From Batillaria attramentaria (Eukaryota; Mollusca; Gastropoda; Batillariidae), in the NCBI GenBank assembly GCA_018292915.2, contig JACVVK020000331.1:228501-292500 (forward strand): 64,000 nucleotides of DNA, written 5' to 3'. Below the pieces are notes generated by a model that saw nothing but the letters and a program-made list of their open reading frames with translations, ran no database searches and was not told where the DNA came from. Made by a program: the position numbers and the translations under genes. Of the stretch, positions 36,040 through 47,349 are shown one piece after another (positions within the stretch are counted from its first letter, which is position 1; each line of letters begins with the position of its first letter).

Positions 36040-37140
36040 ATCGAAACAGAACATTCATGTTTCACCTGACGAATCGTTTCCGTCCCCATGCAGTCCAGAC
36101 CTGTAGACACACTTTTTGCTTTGGCCTTCAAGTTGCAGACGTTGCCATGCCAAACCAAATGATCACAACAAACTGAACAATAGGTTAAACTTGACGACGG
36201 ATTGGTGCCATCTCATGTCATCCAATCCTATACATACACAACCTTTGCTTTGGCTAGGCAGACATCGTTTTACTGTAGATACAAGCCAGTTGATCGCAAC
36301 AATACATTCAGCTTGTTTAATTTGACGGATTTGCGCCACAGCCCGCATGTCCAGCTTTTGCTGAGAGGACGTCCATATTGCAGTAATACATTCAAGTTCA
36401 ATCGGTTACACCCAATGCCGCGATCCAGAGCCTCTGTTACGTTCACGAGACGTTTCGTTTCACAAGTTAGATGATCCCAACATACATTTAACTCAACCTC
36501 CTGCAGCCCAAGACTGTGCCTATAACTTTTGGTGTGGGCACTTAGACGCAGACTTCCACAAGCCAGATGACCCTAACAGTCGCCCTTGTTCATGTTTAAC
36601 TTGACGAATCGGTTCCACCCCTTGCTATCCAATTCTGAACACCGCACCACTTTTGCTTTGGCCAGGCCGAGATCGTCATGCCGTAGATACAAGCCAAATG
36701 ATTGGAACAATACATTTAACTTGTTTACCTTGGCGAATTGGTTCCACCCTCATGCGCCCCAAAACGTCTGCATGTAATTTTTGTTATGCTCACCAGAAGT
36801 AGGCCTACCGTTTCACTAGTCAGATGATCCCAACATATATTTAACTCAACCTCCTGCAGCCCAAGGCTGTACCCATAACTTTTGCTATGGGCACTTTCAC
36901 AAGCCAGATGACCCTAACAGTCGCCATCGTTCATGTTTAACTTGACGAATCGGTTCCACCCCTTGCTATCCAATTCTGAACACCGCACCACTTTTGCTTT
37001 GGCCAGGCCGAGATCGTCATGCCGTAGATACAAGCCAAATGATTGCAACAATACATTTAACTTGTTTAACTTGACGAATTGGTTCCACCCCATGCTATCC
37101 AATCCTGAACACACACAGCGTTTGCTCTGGCCATGCCGCC
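36040..37140. repeat. Degenerate tandem array with a 341-bp higher-order repeat
   Basis: A basic unit of about 110-150 bp carries CAAGCCAGATGAT, CAACAATACATTTAACTTG, TTGACGAATTGGTTCCACCC, CTATCCAATCCTGAACAC and TTTGCTTTGGCCAGGC. The segment 36460-36770 is repeated nearly identically with an offset of 341 bp (for example CTTCCACAAGCC at 36553 and CTTTCACAAGCC at 36894). Confidence 0.88.
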
Positions 37141-37453
37141 GTCTCCCTGGGCCGTGGCTGTAGACAAGCCCGCTGAATGCGTGAAGAAGTATGATGGCTA
37201 CAGTGTGCGCCTAGCTGTGAACGATGTGACGACAGTTGATAGATGCGCTAGACGGTGTAATGAATAGCTCATGATCGATGCTCTAGACTGGGGTATAGTT
37301 GTGGGGTCGCCACGCTGCTAACCCCAATCGACTGTCATGTCAGAATGCTATTACGACTGACCTCGATTTTTGATGCTTCGGTTGGTGTCTGCTGGTTTAT
37401 CCCCGCCGCCCCTGCCCACACACACACACACTTACCAGTCATCGTTTGCTCGT

Positions 37454-37455
<2 letters not shown>

Positions 37456-37531
<76 letters not shown>
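37456..37531. repeat. (CA)n microsatellite
   Basis: About 37 CA units. Confidence 0.97.
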
Positions 37532-37533
<2 letters not shown>

Positions 37534-37694
37534 GATTCAAGATTTTATTTCCTTTTTCCCCTTTTTGGGGTGTGGAGGATACCAAAAAAAAAAAAAATAA
37601 TCATACAAACCAAGACCACATATTTATACACAGAACGATACGACAGAAGATATATACATGTACAACATACACATAATCTCTGAAACCTCTGAAA

Positions 37695-37696
<2 letters not shown>

Positions 37697-37791
<95 letters not shown>

Positions 37792-37815
37792 ACGCACGCA
37801 CGCACGCACGCACGC
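37697..37815. repeat. (CA)n(GCAC)n compound microsatellite
   Basis: About 46 CA units, then CGTACGCACGCACGCACGCA. Confidence 0.97.
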
Positions 37816-37934
37816 ACCACCACCACCTCAACCCGGGATGAGTCAGGTGCTTTGTGAGACAGAAATTACGGATAGACTTTAAATTATACAGAGTGAGAGT
37901 GGTTTCATGTCATGTGTACCGGTTGAACGTGAAA

Positions 37935-38045
37935 CGTAGATCGGAAGGTCACGGGTTCGAGTCTGCACAGGGTCTGTTTGCAGTGCCTCTGTCTTTGAAA
38001 TCATCCTGTCGGTATAGACATAGGACGTACACAGATGCACCCCAC
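37935..38045 (+). mobile_element. tRNA-headed SINE fragment (SINE-D-like)
   Basis: AGGTCACGGGTTCGAGTC (box B), then CTGTCTTTGAAATCATCCTG; similar in layout to 55441. Confidence 0.5.
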
Positions 38046-38213
38046 CACCCCGTCCTCGTTTTCGCCCACGTCACAATTTTCTTCGCAAGCAATGCACTCA
38101 GACAGACAGACAATTCCCTTTTTTCAAGCACGTGGGACACCTCTCTTGCTTCTTCAAAAAAAGCACTTTCTGGCCAGACTGAGACCGATAGAAAATTCCA
38201 TTTTATAAGCCCG

Positions 38214-38214
<1 letters not shown>

Positions 38215-38295
<81 letters not shown>
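38215..38295. repeat. (CA)n microsatellite
   Basis: 40 CA units. Confidence 0.97.
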
Positions 38296-38297
<2 letters not shown>

Positions 38298-39225
38298 CTT
38301 CAGAAAGTCACTGACGTGTCCTGTCTGAGAATCTGAAGTAGGTTTGTACGACGCGCGGCTGAAGAACGGTGACTGTAAGCCAGTCGTCAGTAGGCCAGAG
38401 GTCTCAGTGTCACATCTCTCCGTTTTGCCGGGGAAGTGACCTAGTCATCAGCTGCCAAGCTGAGCCAGCAGTCAGTACTAAGCCGACAGGTCGTATTTAT
38501 GTAATACTGTCAGTCAAGGTCAGAACGCTCCGGCACTTCTACCATGTGTTGGTTTGGCTTGCCGTACGTTGTCTCCCATCCAGAACGTGCCATCTTCCTT
38601 CTTTCTATCTGTATCGCTAGCACCTTCTTGCAGGGAACCCTCGTGCAATTTTTGGCACAGTGTATATATGCATTACAAGTTGATGAGCAAAAGAATGAGC
38701 TTGTTGAGTTAAATTAAGCCAAAGGTGCTTTCTGAGGTACTTTTTGAGAGCCTCAACTTTAGAACTTGCGGGAAAATTGTTCTTGTCTCAGCAGTGGGTT
38801 GTTACATATCACCATTCGTTTCTTTTTCTTAATAGCAGTTTCAGTGATAATTACTTTGGTTCACACAAATGTTTTATAGCTTTTCATAGATTACACTGCA
38901 CACACAAGCATTTCTCTATATGAACATCTCAACTTAGTACACGGTTAATTAAACAACGACAGCAACACTTTGAAGAAGTCAAACCAGTCATGCTCAACCG
39001 ATTCCATCATCACCTTACCACCTGTCCCACCAAACAGCCCACCAAACGTCATTTACCTTGAACCGCCGTTTTCAAATAACCAGTGACGGGAGTCTCAGTT
39101 ACGTCAACGGTTACGTATCTATATTTCTAGGACAGGGCGGTTGGAAGTCCGTACAGACACTCGCAAATACTATCATTACTTATCAGTGACTACCAAAATG
39201 GCGAAGGACTTTTCTTCCCTCGACG

Positions 39226-39403
39226 GGGATCCGGAATATCTAAGAGGTAGAACGTTGGATCATGGACTTTCAATGCTCGGGTCGTCAGTTCGAATCCCGG
39301 TTGGGGCCACATATTTATGCTGGCCTTTTTCTCGTCGCCCCGCCTTTGACATCCCCAATATGTAGTGGAAAAAGATGTTAAACTCCCAAACACCCACCCA
39401 CCC
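39226..39403 (+). mobile_element. SINE-A, near-full copy
   Basis: GAGGTAGAACGTTGGA, GTCAGTTCGAATCCCGG, GTGGAAAAAGATGTTAAAC and a CACCC tail; the 5' end is altered. It lies 230 bp upstream of exon 2. Confidence 0.9.
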
Positions 39404-39551
39404 TATATAATGCAGCCGGAAAAAAATGGGATTTCAAAGCGGTTTTAAAAGAGTCCGCCGACTCAGCATGGCGAACATGGGAAGGCAGGCTGTTCCAAAT
39501 GACTGGACCGTGGTAGAGCAATGCTCGCTGACCTAGTGTTTTTGACTTAAC

Positions 39552-39583
39552 CTTGATATCACCCTTACGTAGTGGAAACACAC
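39552..39583 (+). mobile_element. SINE-A tail fragment
   Basis: TTGATATCACCCTTACGTAG then TGGAAAC, 50 bp upstream of the exon 2 acceptor. Confidence 0.6.
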
Positions 39584-39633
39584 ACCCGCCATCTCTTCCC
39601 GTGAGGTAACTCCCGTTTTCGTCTCTGTTGCAG

Positions 39634-39884
39634 ATTATATGGAAGGTACAGACTGCGGTGATGTGAAGCACTTGGGATCCGCGATGGTGTACTCCCAGCT
39701 GCTGGCCACCGGGGATTACTATTCGAACGGCCTGGAGTGCCGTATGACGTTCAAGGCGGAGGACGATGGCTGGAGACTCATGCTCAGAGTTCTGGAGCTG
39801 GATATTCCGGATCGCACCGTCAATGGATTCTGTAACGACGCGCTTTACATCTACGACGACAGCACAATATACGCAAAAGCTCTC
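39634..39884 (+). CDS. CUB-domain protein, exon 2 (N-terminal two-thirds of the CUB domain)
   Basis: Preceded by a polypyrimidine tract and TTGCAG; followed by GTGAGT. It starts in phase 1 and ends in phase 0, and the frame is closed by TGA nine bases into the intron, so read-through would truncate the protein. In joined numbering it encodes residues 33-116. The motifs follow the CUB pattern: C40-G, then C68 in GLECRMTF, then a beta-strand segment LRVLELDIPD, then C99 in FCNDALYIYDD. CUB domains pair Cys1-Cys2 and Cys3-Cys4, and the acidic residues near D101/D107 sit where calcium-binding CUBs carry ligands. CUB proteins are extracellular or cell-surface modules in developmental proteases, receptors and receptor-auxiliary subunits. 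I cannot assign the exact family. Codon usage is clean and unlike the flanking repeats. Confidence 0.85.
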
Positions 39885-39910
39885 GTGAGTTGACTAGATT
39901 GTGTGGGATT

Positions 39911-39938
39911 TGTGGTGTGGTGTGGTGTGGTGTGGTGT

Positions 39939-39973
<35 letters not shown>
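39911..39973 (+). repeat. (GTGTG)n(GT)n tract next to the exon 2 donor
   Basis: Five GGTGT-type pentamers and then about 17 GT units start 26 bp after the GTGAGT of intron 2. In the pre-mRNA this is a UG repeat beside a 5' splice site. Confidence 0.95.
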
Positions 39974-39975
<2 letters not shown>

Positions 39976-40087
39976 CTCCCAGTCAGTCTCTCTGGCGGTC
40001 ACATCATCGATTCAAGTCACTGAGTTGCACAGTCGTACCCGGCAGTACAAATGCACTTCATGGATCAGTGACTCTGGAAGGTCGTAC

Positions 40088-40090
<3 letters not shown>

Positions 40091-40153
<63 letters not shown>
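40091..40153. repeat. (GT)n microsatellite
   Basis: 31 GT units, about 200 bp after exon 2. Confidence 0.97.
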
Positions 40154-40155
<2 letters not shown>

Positions 40156-40231
40156 AACCACTTTTGTTTTCTTCTTCAGGTGTTCGGGTCCAGTGAGTGT
40201 GCTAGTGTGGGTCAGTAGGTTTGTCCGCTGA

Positions 40232-40343
40232 ATAGACGACTCCACTCGGGAAGCAAAACACAATACGTCCATGACGTCATTTTCGGGGAGAAAAAGGAGT
40301 GATTTCAAAATGAAAGAGACTGACGTTATGGTCTTTTCCCTCT
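40232..40343 (+). mobile_element. MITE family T, 5' fragment
   Basis: ATAGACGACTCCACTCGG then GTCCATGACGTCATTTTC and GACGTTATGGTCTTTTCCCT. It lacks AAGCCCCGCCCC and the 3' half. Confidence 0.75.
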
Positions 40344-40424
40344 AATAACTCTGACTGAATTATATAGTGTTCATTTGGTCTGTTTAGTTAGCGTAGCTGC
40401 CCTTACCTCCATAACCGTATCCAG

Positions 40425-40480
40425 TTTCTCTTGTGGGCGGGGACGTTAAACTTCAACTAACCAGCCAGCCCACCCGCCCG
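40425..40480 (+). mobile_element. SINE-A tail fragment
   Basis: TTGTGGGCGGGGACGTTAAAC then CCAGCCCACCC; short. Confidence 0.45.
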
Positions 40481-41338
40481 ATGGATCACGGACTGGATTT
40501 TTGAGTCCTGTTTTTTCCCCCCTTCTGTTGCAAAAATGTCACTTGCTCTAAAATCCGGTGCACTAGCGCTACATCAATGCAGGAGAGGGGAGCAGATGAG
40601 GGAGAGGGAGGGAATCCGAAGTGAGGAGGTGTGTGTGTGTGTTGGGGGAGGGGGAGGGGGGGGGAGAAGAGGGGGTACGGAGGGTTTGCACATCCAATAT
40701 TGACCGTGCCTGACATAACATGGCAGCAGTGCTTATTCGCGGCTGGGCTGTCCCTTTACCCTAACACCAGACACTGCACATTTGGCGGAGTCTGACCAAC
40801 ATGAAATGTGCAATCAGGTGGCCCGACTGTTTCCTAACAAAGGCGGGTTCGAACACCGACAAAATATTTCGTGAATGTGTGAAATTCTTTAGTTTTGGGG
40901 GTGACGTTGTTTCAGGTTATTTTTTTTATGATTGTTTGGGGGTAGAGGGAGAGGTCTGAATGTGACAGAAGGAGTAAACAGTAATATTTTTTTAAAAGGA
41001 AAGAAACAAGTAGGTTGGGGAATTTTTTTTGTTTTTGTTTTTGATTTTTTTTTTTTGTTTTTTTTGGTTACACCACGTCCCCCTCCTCCTCACCAACAGC
41101 TCTGTAAAACGCAGCATAATGTTTGTCCATTCCACCGGTCCGGTCTCGCCTACTTTATGTATGACAGATGTTGGATCTTTAACGTGCACATTTGTTGAAA
41201 AAGCCTGCTATCTACAGAAGAGGAGGGTGCGTGTATTGGAAGGGTTGTGTTTGTTTGTTTGTTTGTTATTTTTATTTTCTTGGGGGCGGTGGGGGGGGGG
41301 GGGTCAAAACCTAATAGGATGAGAAAACTCCGTCTGTC

Positions 41339-41339
41339 C

Positions 41340-41403
<64 letters not shown>

Positions 41404-41408
41404 TGATG

Positions 41409-41471
<63 letters not shown>

Positions 41472-41550
41472 GTATGTTTTGCCGGAAATCTCGTTTCTTT
41501 TGTAGCAATGGCGGATTGAAAAGGAACCATCGTATGGCTAGATCTTTTCC

Positions 41551-41602
<52 letters not shown>
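41339..41602. repeat. (CTGT)n(GT)n ... (CTGT)n
   Basis: CTGT/TTGT tetramers at 41339-41403, GT at 41412-41468, and CTGT at 41551-41602 followed by CTCTCTCT. Confidence 0.96.
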
Positions 41603-42622
41603 CTCTCTCTCTGTGGTTAGAGCTGCACTGTAAAGACCCAGCAGCTTGTCCCACATTTGTATCGAAGAAAACAAGATCACGTGTCAAGCGGCCACAGGCT
41701 CATGATCAGATCATAGACTCGGATTTATTTAGATCAGCAGGCAGCCAGCGATTATGGCGCCTTGGCCACGTTTTATCTCCCTTTCCTAAATCCTCGTAAA
41801 ATGAGAAAATGTGCTTGTGCGCGCCGAGCGAAGGGAGACAACAAGCGTCCCCGGACCTTCGACAAGCCTTTTATGCATGTTTTATGCGCGTTTTACGGCC
41901 GCTACAAGGCTGTGAAATATGCCCCGCAACGTGCGTTTATGATAAATACATTTGCCTCTCTGTGTGCGCCGAGCAAAGACAGCTCCTGCCTTTCCCAGCC
42001 TTCGGTGCAGAGTAGGCTGCTGAACGAGGGGGGAAAACTGCACCGTATAGGAATGTTAAGGGGAGGTTATTAGCGTGGCAATCAATCAGGTCAATCAATC
42101 AGTCAATGACTCAATCAGTCAGTCAGCCAACCAGTCAATTAATCAATCAATCAGCTAATTAGCTTTCCACTTTTTTTTCGGAGGGAAAGGGGGGGAGGGC
42201 AGGGGTTGCGAGGCTGAAAATAGATTTTAATAGATAGCTCTGAGGGCAGCCACAGAAAAGACGACGTTTTTGGAAATCCACGTTTTAACACTTTAGATTT
42301 AGCGTAGTCATAATCACTTGCAGCGTGTCACAGGATAGGAACTGAATTACCGTAAAACTCGTAAAATTGTTGCTTGCCAGTCGCTCTGATCTGGTAAGTG
42401 GAGGGTACGAGCACATGATAAAAGAACACTTACATGGTTTGCCCATCCTGAAAAAGAAACATCTTACCTGCTTATCAGTCGCTGTGCCAGTTGGAAGGTT
42501 CAAAAAGTGTCTTTTTACGCATATCATGTTCCTGTTTGTGTGCGCACTTTCGTGTTTGCTTTGTATCTTTGTTTTGCTAACTTGCCCTTTATTTTACGTG
42601 CGATCGCTGTACTGTATAGAGA

Positions 42623-42963
42623 AGACGACTCCACTCGTGTCAGTCAAAAAGGGCAAGCCCCCAGAATTCAGCCAATCGCGTGCTGCGGCATATTGAGCAC
42701 AACACATGGCATGGTCTGGCGAACGTTTTGCCAGACACTACGAGAGAAGCACGTTTAGTTTGAAACATGGAAAGGAAGCAATACGTCCATTGACGTCATT
42801 TTGACGTTTGACGTCCAAATGACCATTACGTCAATCTCTTTCATCTTGAAATCACCCCTTTCTTCCCATACAGTGACGTCATGGACGTACAGTGTTTTGC
42901 CAATACACGGCAGAGTAAAGGGGGCGGGGCTTTGGCTCAGGGCTTGCCGAGCGGAGTCGTCTA
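42623..42963 (-). mobile_element. MITE family T, full copy, reverse
   Basis: AGACGACTCCACTCG at the left and CGGAGTCGTCTA at the right. Its internal words are the reverse complement of the 17672 copy (GGCATGGTCTGGC; GGGGGCGGGGCTTTGGC). Confidence 0.82.
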
Positions 42964-43251
42964 TTGCAGCGTTACGACAAGTCACCGCTTTCATGGTTAT
43001 AACGTGTAAACACTGCATAGGGAGTTTATAACTTGTTGCCCTAGTAACTAAGGCTATTAAGTATTAATCTGTTGACACAGGAGGCTCTCGAAATATTTGA
43101 CCAAACTCCCTCTGGTTTTTTTTTTTTCCCCACTTATTTCACTGACTGGAGTTACGTACCATTTCATCATTCGAGTGTGTACAGACAGATAATGTTTGAT
43201 GTCATACTTGTAGGCTGCTTGGTTTTGCAACGTTTTGTTGCCACATCCTCT

Positions 43252-43369
<118 letters not shown>

Positions 43370-43797
43370 AGCACTTTAATCGCAAAGGGAGAAAAATCTT
43401 ACCAGGAAGTTGTCTCCCTGTTGTCCGAAATTACTTTGATTGGTTTGACTGAAAGAAAAGTCGGACACACATATATATTGCTCACCGACTGGGTATTTTT
43501 GTAAAGTCAGAGAGATTTAATTTGATTTCCTTTGACATTGAAATCAAAGACGCACACAGAGATACGTCGGTACAAAGCTGAAAACCACCCTGATAAATCT
43601 GAAAGGTTACAGGTAAAATCGGGTGGCTGTTGGGCCATAAACATGGGATAAGCCGGCTGATTTCACTCGGACAGGGCTCGCAGGCCCCGTTTTTATTTGC
43701 TTACGGTCCGGGTATGTGGAGGAATTTACCACTCTCTGACATTTCTCTCCTAGGTGACGGGCGCTCACGCGGTGTCGAGATCAGTGGGCCCTCTTGT

Positions 43798-44106
43798 GTT
43801 AATACGCCGTTGGTTTAGGAGTAAAACCCAAGACCATAGTGTGAATACGCCGTTGGTTTAGGAGTAAAACCAAAGACCGTAGTGTGAATAGTGAATACGC
43901 CGTTGGTTTAGGAGTAAAACCAAAGACCATAGTGTGAATACGCCGTTGGTTTAGGAGTAAAACCAAAGACCATAGTGTGAATACGCCGTTGGTTTAGGAG
44001 TAAAACCGAATACCATAGTGTGAATACACGGTTGGTTTAGGAGTAAAACCAAAGACCATAGTGTGAATACACCGTTGGTTTAGGAGTAAAACCGAAGTCC
44101 ATAGAC
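43798..44106. repeat. 43-bp minisatellite, 7 copies
   Basis: Unit AATACGCCGTTGGTTTAGGA, GTAAAACCAAAGACCATAGTGTG. Starts at 43801, 43844, 43894, 43937, 43980, 44023 and 44066. One junction carries a 7-bp duplication (GTGAATA), making a 50-bp step. Copies differ at a few positions (CGCC/CACC, CAAAG/CGAAT). Confidence 0.96.
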
Positions 44107-44459
44107 TGAGTCCCCAACATCATCTGATACATGATTTTGGCAAGACAATCAGTGTGGATTCGAACCCTTCTCCCGTGCTCTCTCTTGCCCAGCCGGACAG
44201 CAGCTACAAACCGGCCACAGTCTGGAGTCGCCACTACTGAGCCCCCCCCCCCTCCCCCTCCCCGAACACCCTGACAGAGGTGTTACATGAATCCGTGTGT
44301 GTAGTGTAGTGTTGCGGTAGATTATTTAGCGGGGCCGCTGGCGGCTAGAGAGACCCTCAAGATGACGAGGCGTGTATCTTTACTAATGTGCGGGCCACGA
44401 GTGGTCACCATTGTGAACGTGTTGACATGGGCGGGGGCAAGCTGGTGAGCTCCGTCAAC

Positions 44460-44870
44460 ACGGCTCTACACGCGTCTAGAGGTCCCTCTACAAACTCATA
44501 AAGAATGGGCTCTGGGTTGTCCCCACCCCCACACCACCTTCCCCCGGTTACGTTGCCTTGCTCGTAGGGTAGATGTGCCCCACTACTATGTGGGAAGGGT
44601 GTCTACTAGCAGAGCACGCGTATGAGCTCAAGTTCTCGGTGGAAAAAAAGTTTCCTTCCTTCGCTACAAACTCATAAAGAATGGGCTGTTGGGTTACGTT
44701 GACTCGCCTCGGTAGATGTGCTCGACCACATTTTGTGAAATAACTCTACAACACTTCTAATGACCTTCTACACACTCACGAAGAATAGGCTGTGGGCTGT
44801 CCCCCCGTTACGTTGCCCCGCTCGTGGGGGTAGATGTGCCCCACTACTAGGTGAAAAAGGCATCGACTCG
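44460..44870. repeat. Degenerate tandem repeat, three copies
   Basis: CTACAAACTCATAAAGAATG, then GGTTACGTTG and GTAGATGTGCCCCACTACTA, in order at about 44488, 44664 and 44768. Confidence 0.75.
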
Positions 44871-44982
44871 GTGGTTCATAAGTGCTGGTCAACTTACGCA
44901 CCTTCAAGGTCACAGAATCACACCTACTTGGGCAGGACATTCAAATTTTATATTTGGGGCATGTACCCTGTAGTCTCTGCCT

Positions 44983-45130
44983 GAATGGTAGAGCGTTGGA
45001 CTTCTAATGCTCGGGTCGTGAGTTCGATCCCGGCGGGGTCCAAATATTTGTGCTGGCTTTTTCCTCATTTTTCGTCTTTGATATCACCCTCTGTGGTGGA
45101 AAAGGACGTTAAACCCCCAAACACCCACCC
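44983..45130 (+). mobile_element. SINE-A, 5'-truncated, perfect 13-bp TSD
   Basis: Starts at TGAATGGTAGAGCG. Flanked by GTAGTCTCTGCCT at 44970-44982 and 45131-45143. Confidence 0.96.
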
Positions 45131-45231
45131 GTAGTCTCTGCCTTATCCCATAGAGTAATTAGCTTTTTGCTGCACACAAAGAGGAGCTTGCAGTATGGAA
45201 GTCTGCATTACTCCTATTCCTCTGAAAAGCC

Positions 45232-45415
45232 GGGGAGCCAGGGTGGTCGAATGGTAGAGCGTTGGACTGCTAATGCTCGGGTCGTGAGTTCGATACCGGC
45301 TGGGGCCAAATATTTGTGCTGGCTTTTTTAATCGTTGTCCCGTCTTTGATATCACCCAGGCTATGTGGTGGAAAAGGACGTTAAACCCCCAAACACCCAC
45401 CCACCCACCCACCCT
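45232..45415 (+). mobile_element. SINE-A, full copy with 13-bp TSD
   Basis: Flanked by CCTCTGAAAAGCC and CCTCTCAAAAGCC (12 of 13). Confidence 0.95.
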
Positions 45416-46404
45416 CCTCTCAAAAGCCGTCATTTCAGAGCTCAACACGATCAGGTTACACTGGAGGCGGCTAAAACTTCGCATAGCTTTTGGAGAGGTG
45501 TGTTTTATAAAACAACATAAAAATGAGGACATGTATGAGTTTGGTGGCGATACGTTCACTAGTGTCCCTTTTACAACACCTGTGACAGCCCCCCCCCCCC
45601 CCCCCAGCTCTAGAAAACCGCATGGATTCAACTGTGAAAAGGCGAAGTAGTGTGAAAATATACTCAACTTCCTCCAAGCCCCCCCCCCCCCCCGCTCCTC
45701 TTCCCTCAAGGCACGCACTTCTGACAGCCTGTCTAGTTTTGAATCAATAACTGTTTCCTAACTCTGACCTTCCGTTATGAAGACATGCATAAGGTCGCGC
45801 GCAATGGAACCCTACACCTTCACACAGACCCCATCTCCCAAATTAAATTAAACCTCGACAGCTTATCTAAGGGGGCTATAACCTTTTCTCATCTCGGTCT
45901 CGACTATTAGCCATGGTATAGAGCACGTGCTGCAAGCGCTGGCTTCTTCTGTTGACTCAGGTGTGTGATATTTTCACCTTTAGGCGCGAACTTGGCGTGT
46001 TGCAGGCGGCTTCCGTATCATAACCAGCTTCTGGTGTTCCCCGCCTTGACCCCTCCCCCCGCTTTTTTCTTCTTTGATTGTGTGTTTGTCTTTATCTTTG
46101 CTCTTCCTCGCATGAACCCTTCGGCGCCGCGTGGTAACACTTTGCGCTATGTTGCGTGTCTTTTTCTCTTCCCCTCTCCTCCCCCCCCCGTCCCCCTCCC
46201 CCTTGCCGCGCTTTGAGAAGGGGGGGGGGGACTGTGGAGGTGGAGTCGTTTGATGTGATGTGGCCGCGGCGTGTGAATGAATCAAAGAGTGTTTGTTTTC
46301 ACGTTTTTCATGTCACACCCCACAGACTCGGCTTCCGGGGCAGGAACCAACAATTCCTATACAGCGTGTGTCAAAACTGAAGTTTTTCCTTCTTTCTGGG
46401 GGGG

Positions 46405-46590
46405 GGAGCCGGGATAGCCAAACGGTAGAGCGTTGGGCTCTAAAAATTAATGCTCGAGTCGTGAGTTCGAGTCCCGTCTGGGGCCAAATATTTGTGCTGG
46501 CCTTTTTCTCGTTGCCCCGTCTTGGGTATTACCCGTACGTGGTGGAAAAGGACGTTAAACTCACAAACACCCACAAACCCACCCACCCAC
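46405..46590 (+). mobile_element. SINE-A, full copy (first of a head-to-tail pair)
   Basis: GGGGAGCCGGGATAGCCAAA head with an insertion after GGGCTCTAA; complete tail. Confidence 0.92.
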
Positions 46591-46602
46591 TCTCTCTTTC
46601 TA

Positions 46603-46769
46603 GGAGGAATCCGGGTGAGTCGAATGGTAGAGCGTTGGACTCTGCGCTCGGGTCGTGAGTTCGAGTCCCGGTTGCGGCAGTATTTTTTTTGCTTTTTTCT
46701 CGTTGCCCCGTCTTTGATATCACCCTTACGTGTTGGAAAAGGACGTTGATTTACCTAACACCTACCCAA
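46603..46769 (+). mobile_element. SINE-A, full copy (second of the pair)
   Basis: ATCCGGGTGAGTCGAATGG head; tail GTTGGAAAAGGACGTTGATT, diverged at the end. Confidence 0.88.
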
Positions 46770-47047
46770 TCCTTTTTTTTCTAAGTTTTCGTCGTTCATA
46801 CACAAAAAAGTCACACTGGAGATTGAAGCCGAAGAAGAATCAGAACACCCGAGGCCAAACTTATAGGCATACAGTTAAAATGAGTGTCTTATAGTCTGAT
46901 GCGGTTTCTGTTGGGTGGCGCATCGTTTGTAAGATTAAGTACCTGTAGATTAAAATATCTGCTGTCAAACAAAGTGCAATCTGACGTGTACTGTGTAGAG
47001 TAATGCCAGATTGTACTAGGGTTCTTCAGATTTTCATTGAAGAGTTA

Positions 47048-47226
47048 GCTGAAGGTGCAGCGTCTCCTGCATGTCCTAGGTTTATACCGCCCCGTAGACC
47101 AGTTTGCATCATTTGTCCAACGTTACATTTTTGTTTTGTTTTTTCACGTACTGCAGGCACACAGGCCGCGAATTAGTCTTTGGTGCTGGAGCGGCTTAAA
47201 GTCCGAAAAACTCACTCACTCACTCC
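47048..47226 (+). mobile_element. SINE-B, full copy with 11-bp TSD (reference copy)
   Basis: 179 bp from GCTGAAGGTGCAGCGTCTCC, through TTTATACCGCCCCGTAGACC, GCATCATTTGTCCAACGTTA and GGCCGCGAATTAGTC, to AAAAACTCACTCACTCACTC. Flanked by TTGAAGAGTTA at 47037-47047 and 47227-47237. No tRNA boxes are evident. The TSD and tetranucleotide tail indicate retroposition. Confidence 0.9.
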
Positions 47227-47349
47227 TTGAAGAGTTACTTACGTCTTTTCTGTTACTGCGAAGATGTGGTATATATTGTTTTGTGTTTTAGCTGTGTCGA
47301 AATATTAGTGTGATGATTATGCATGTTTCTGTTTTGTTGTAATTTGCAG

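Noticed and set aside
43798..44106. CRISPR-like array
   Set aside because: The 43-bp units are directly tandem with no variable spacers, and the DNA is eukaryotic; it is a minisatellite.
45143..45718. 191-codon minus-strand ORF, the longest in the window
   Set aside because: It runs through a SINE-A copy and poly-C tracts; the frame is accidental.
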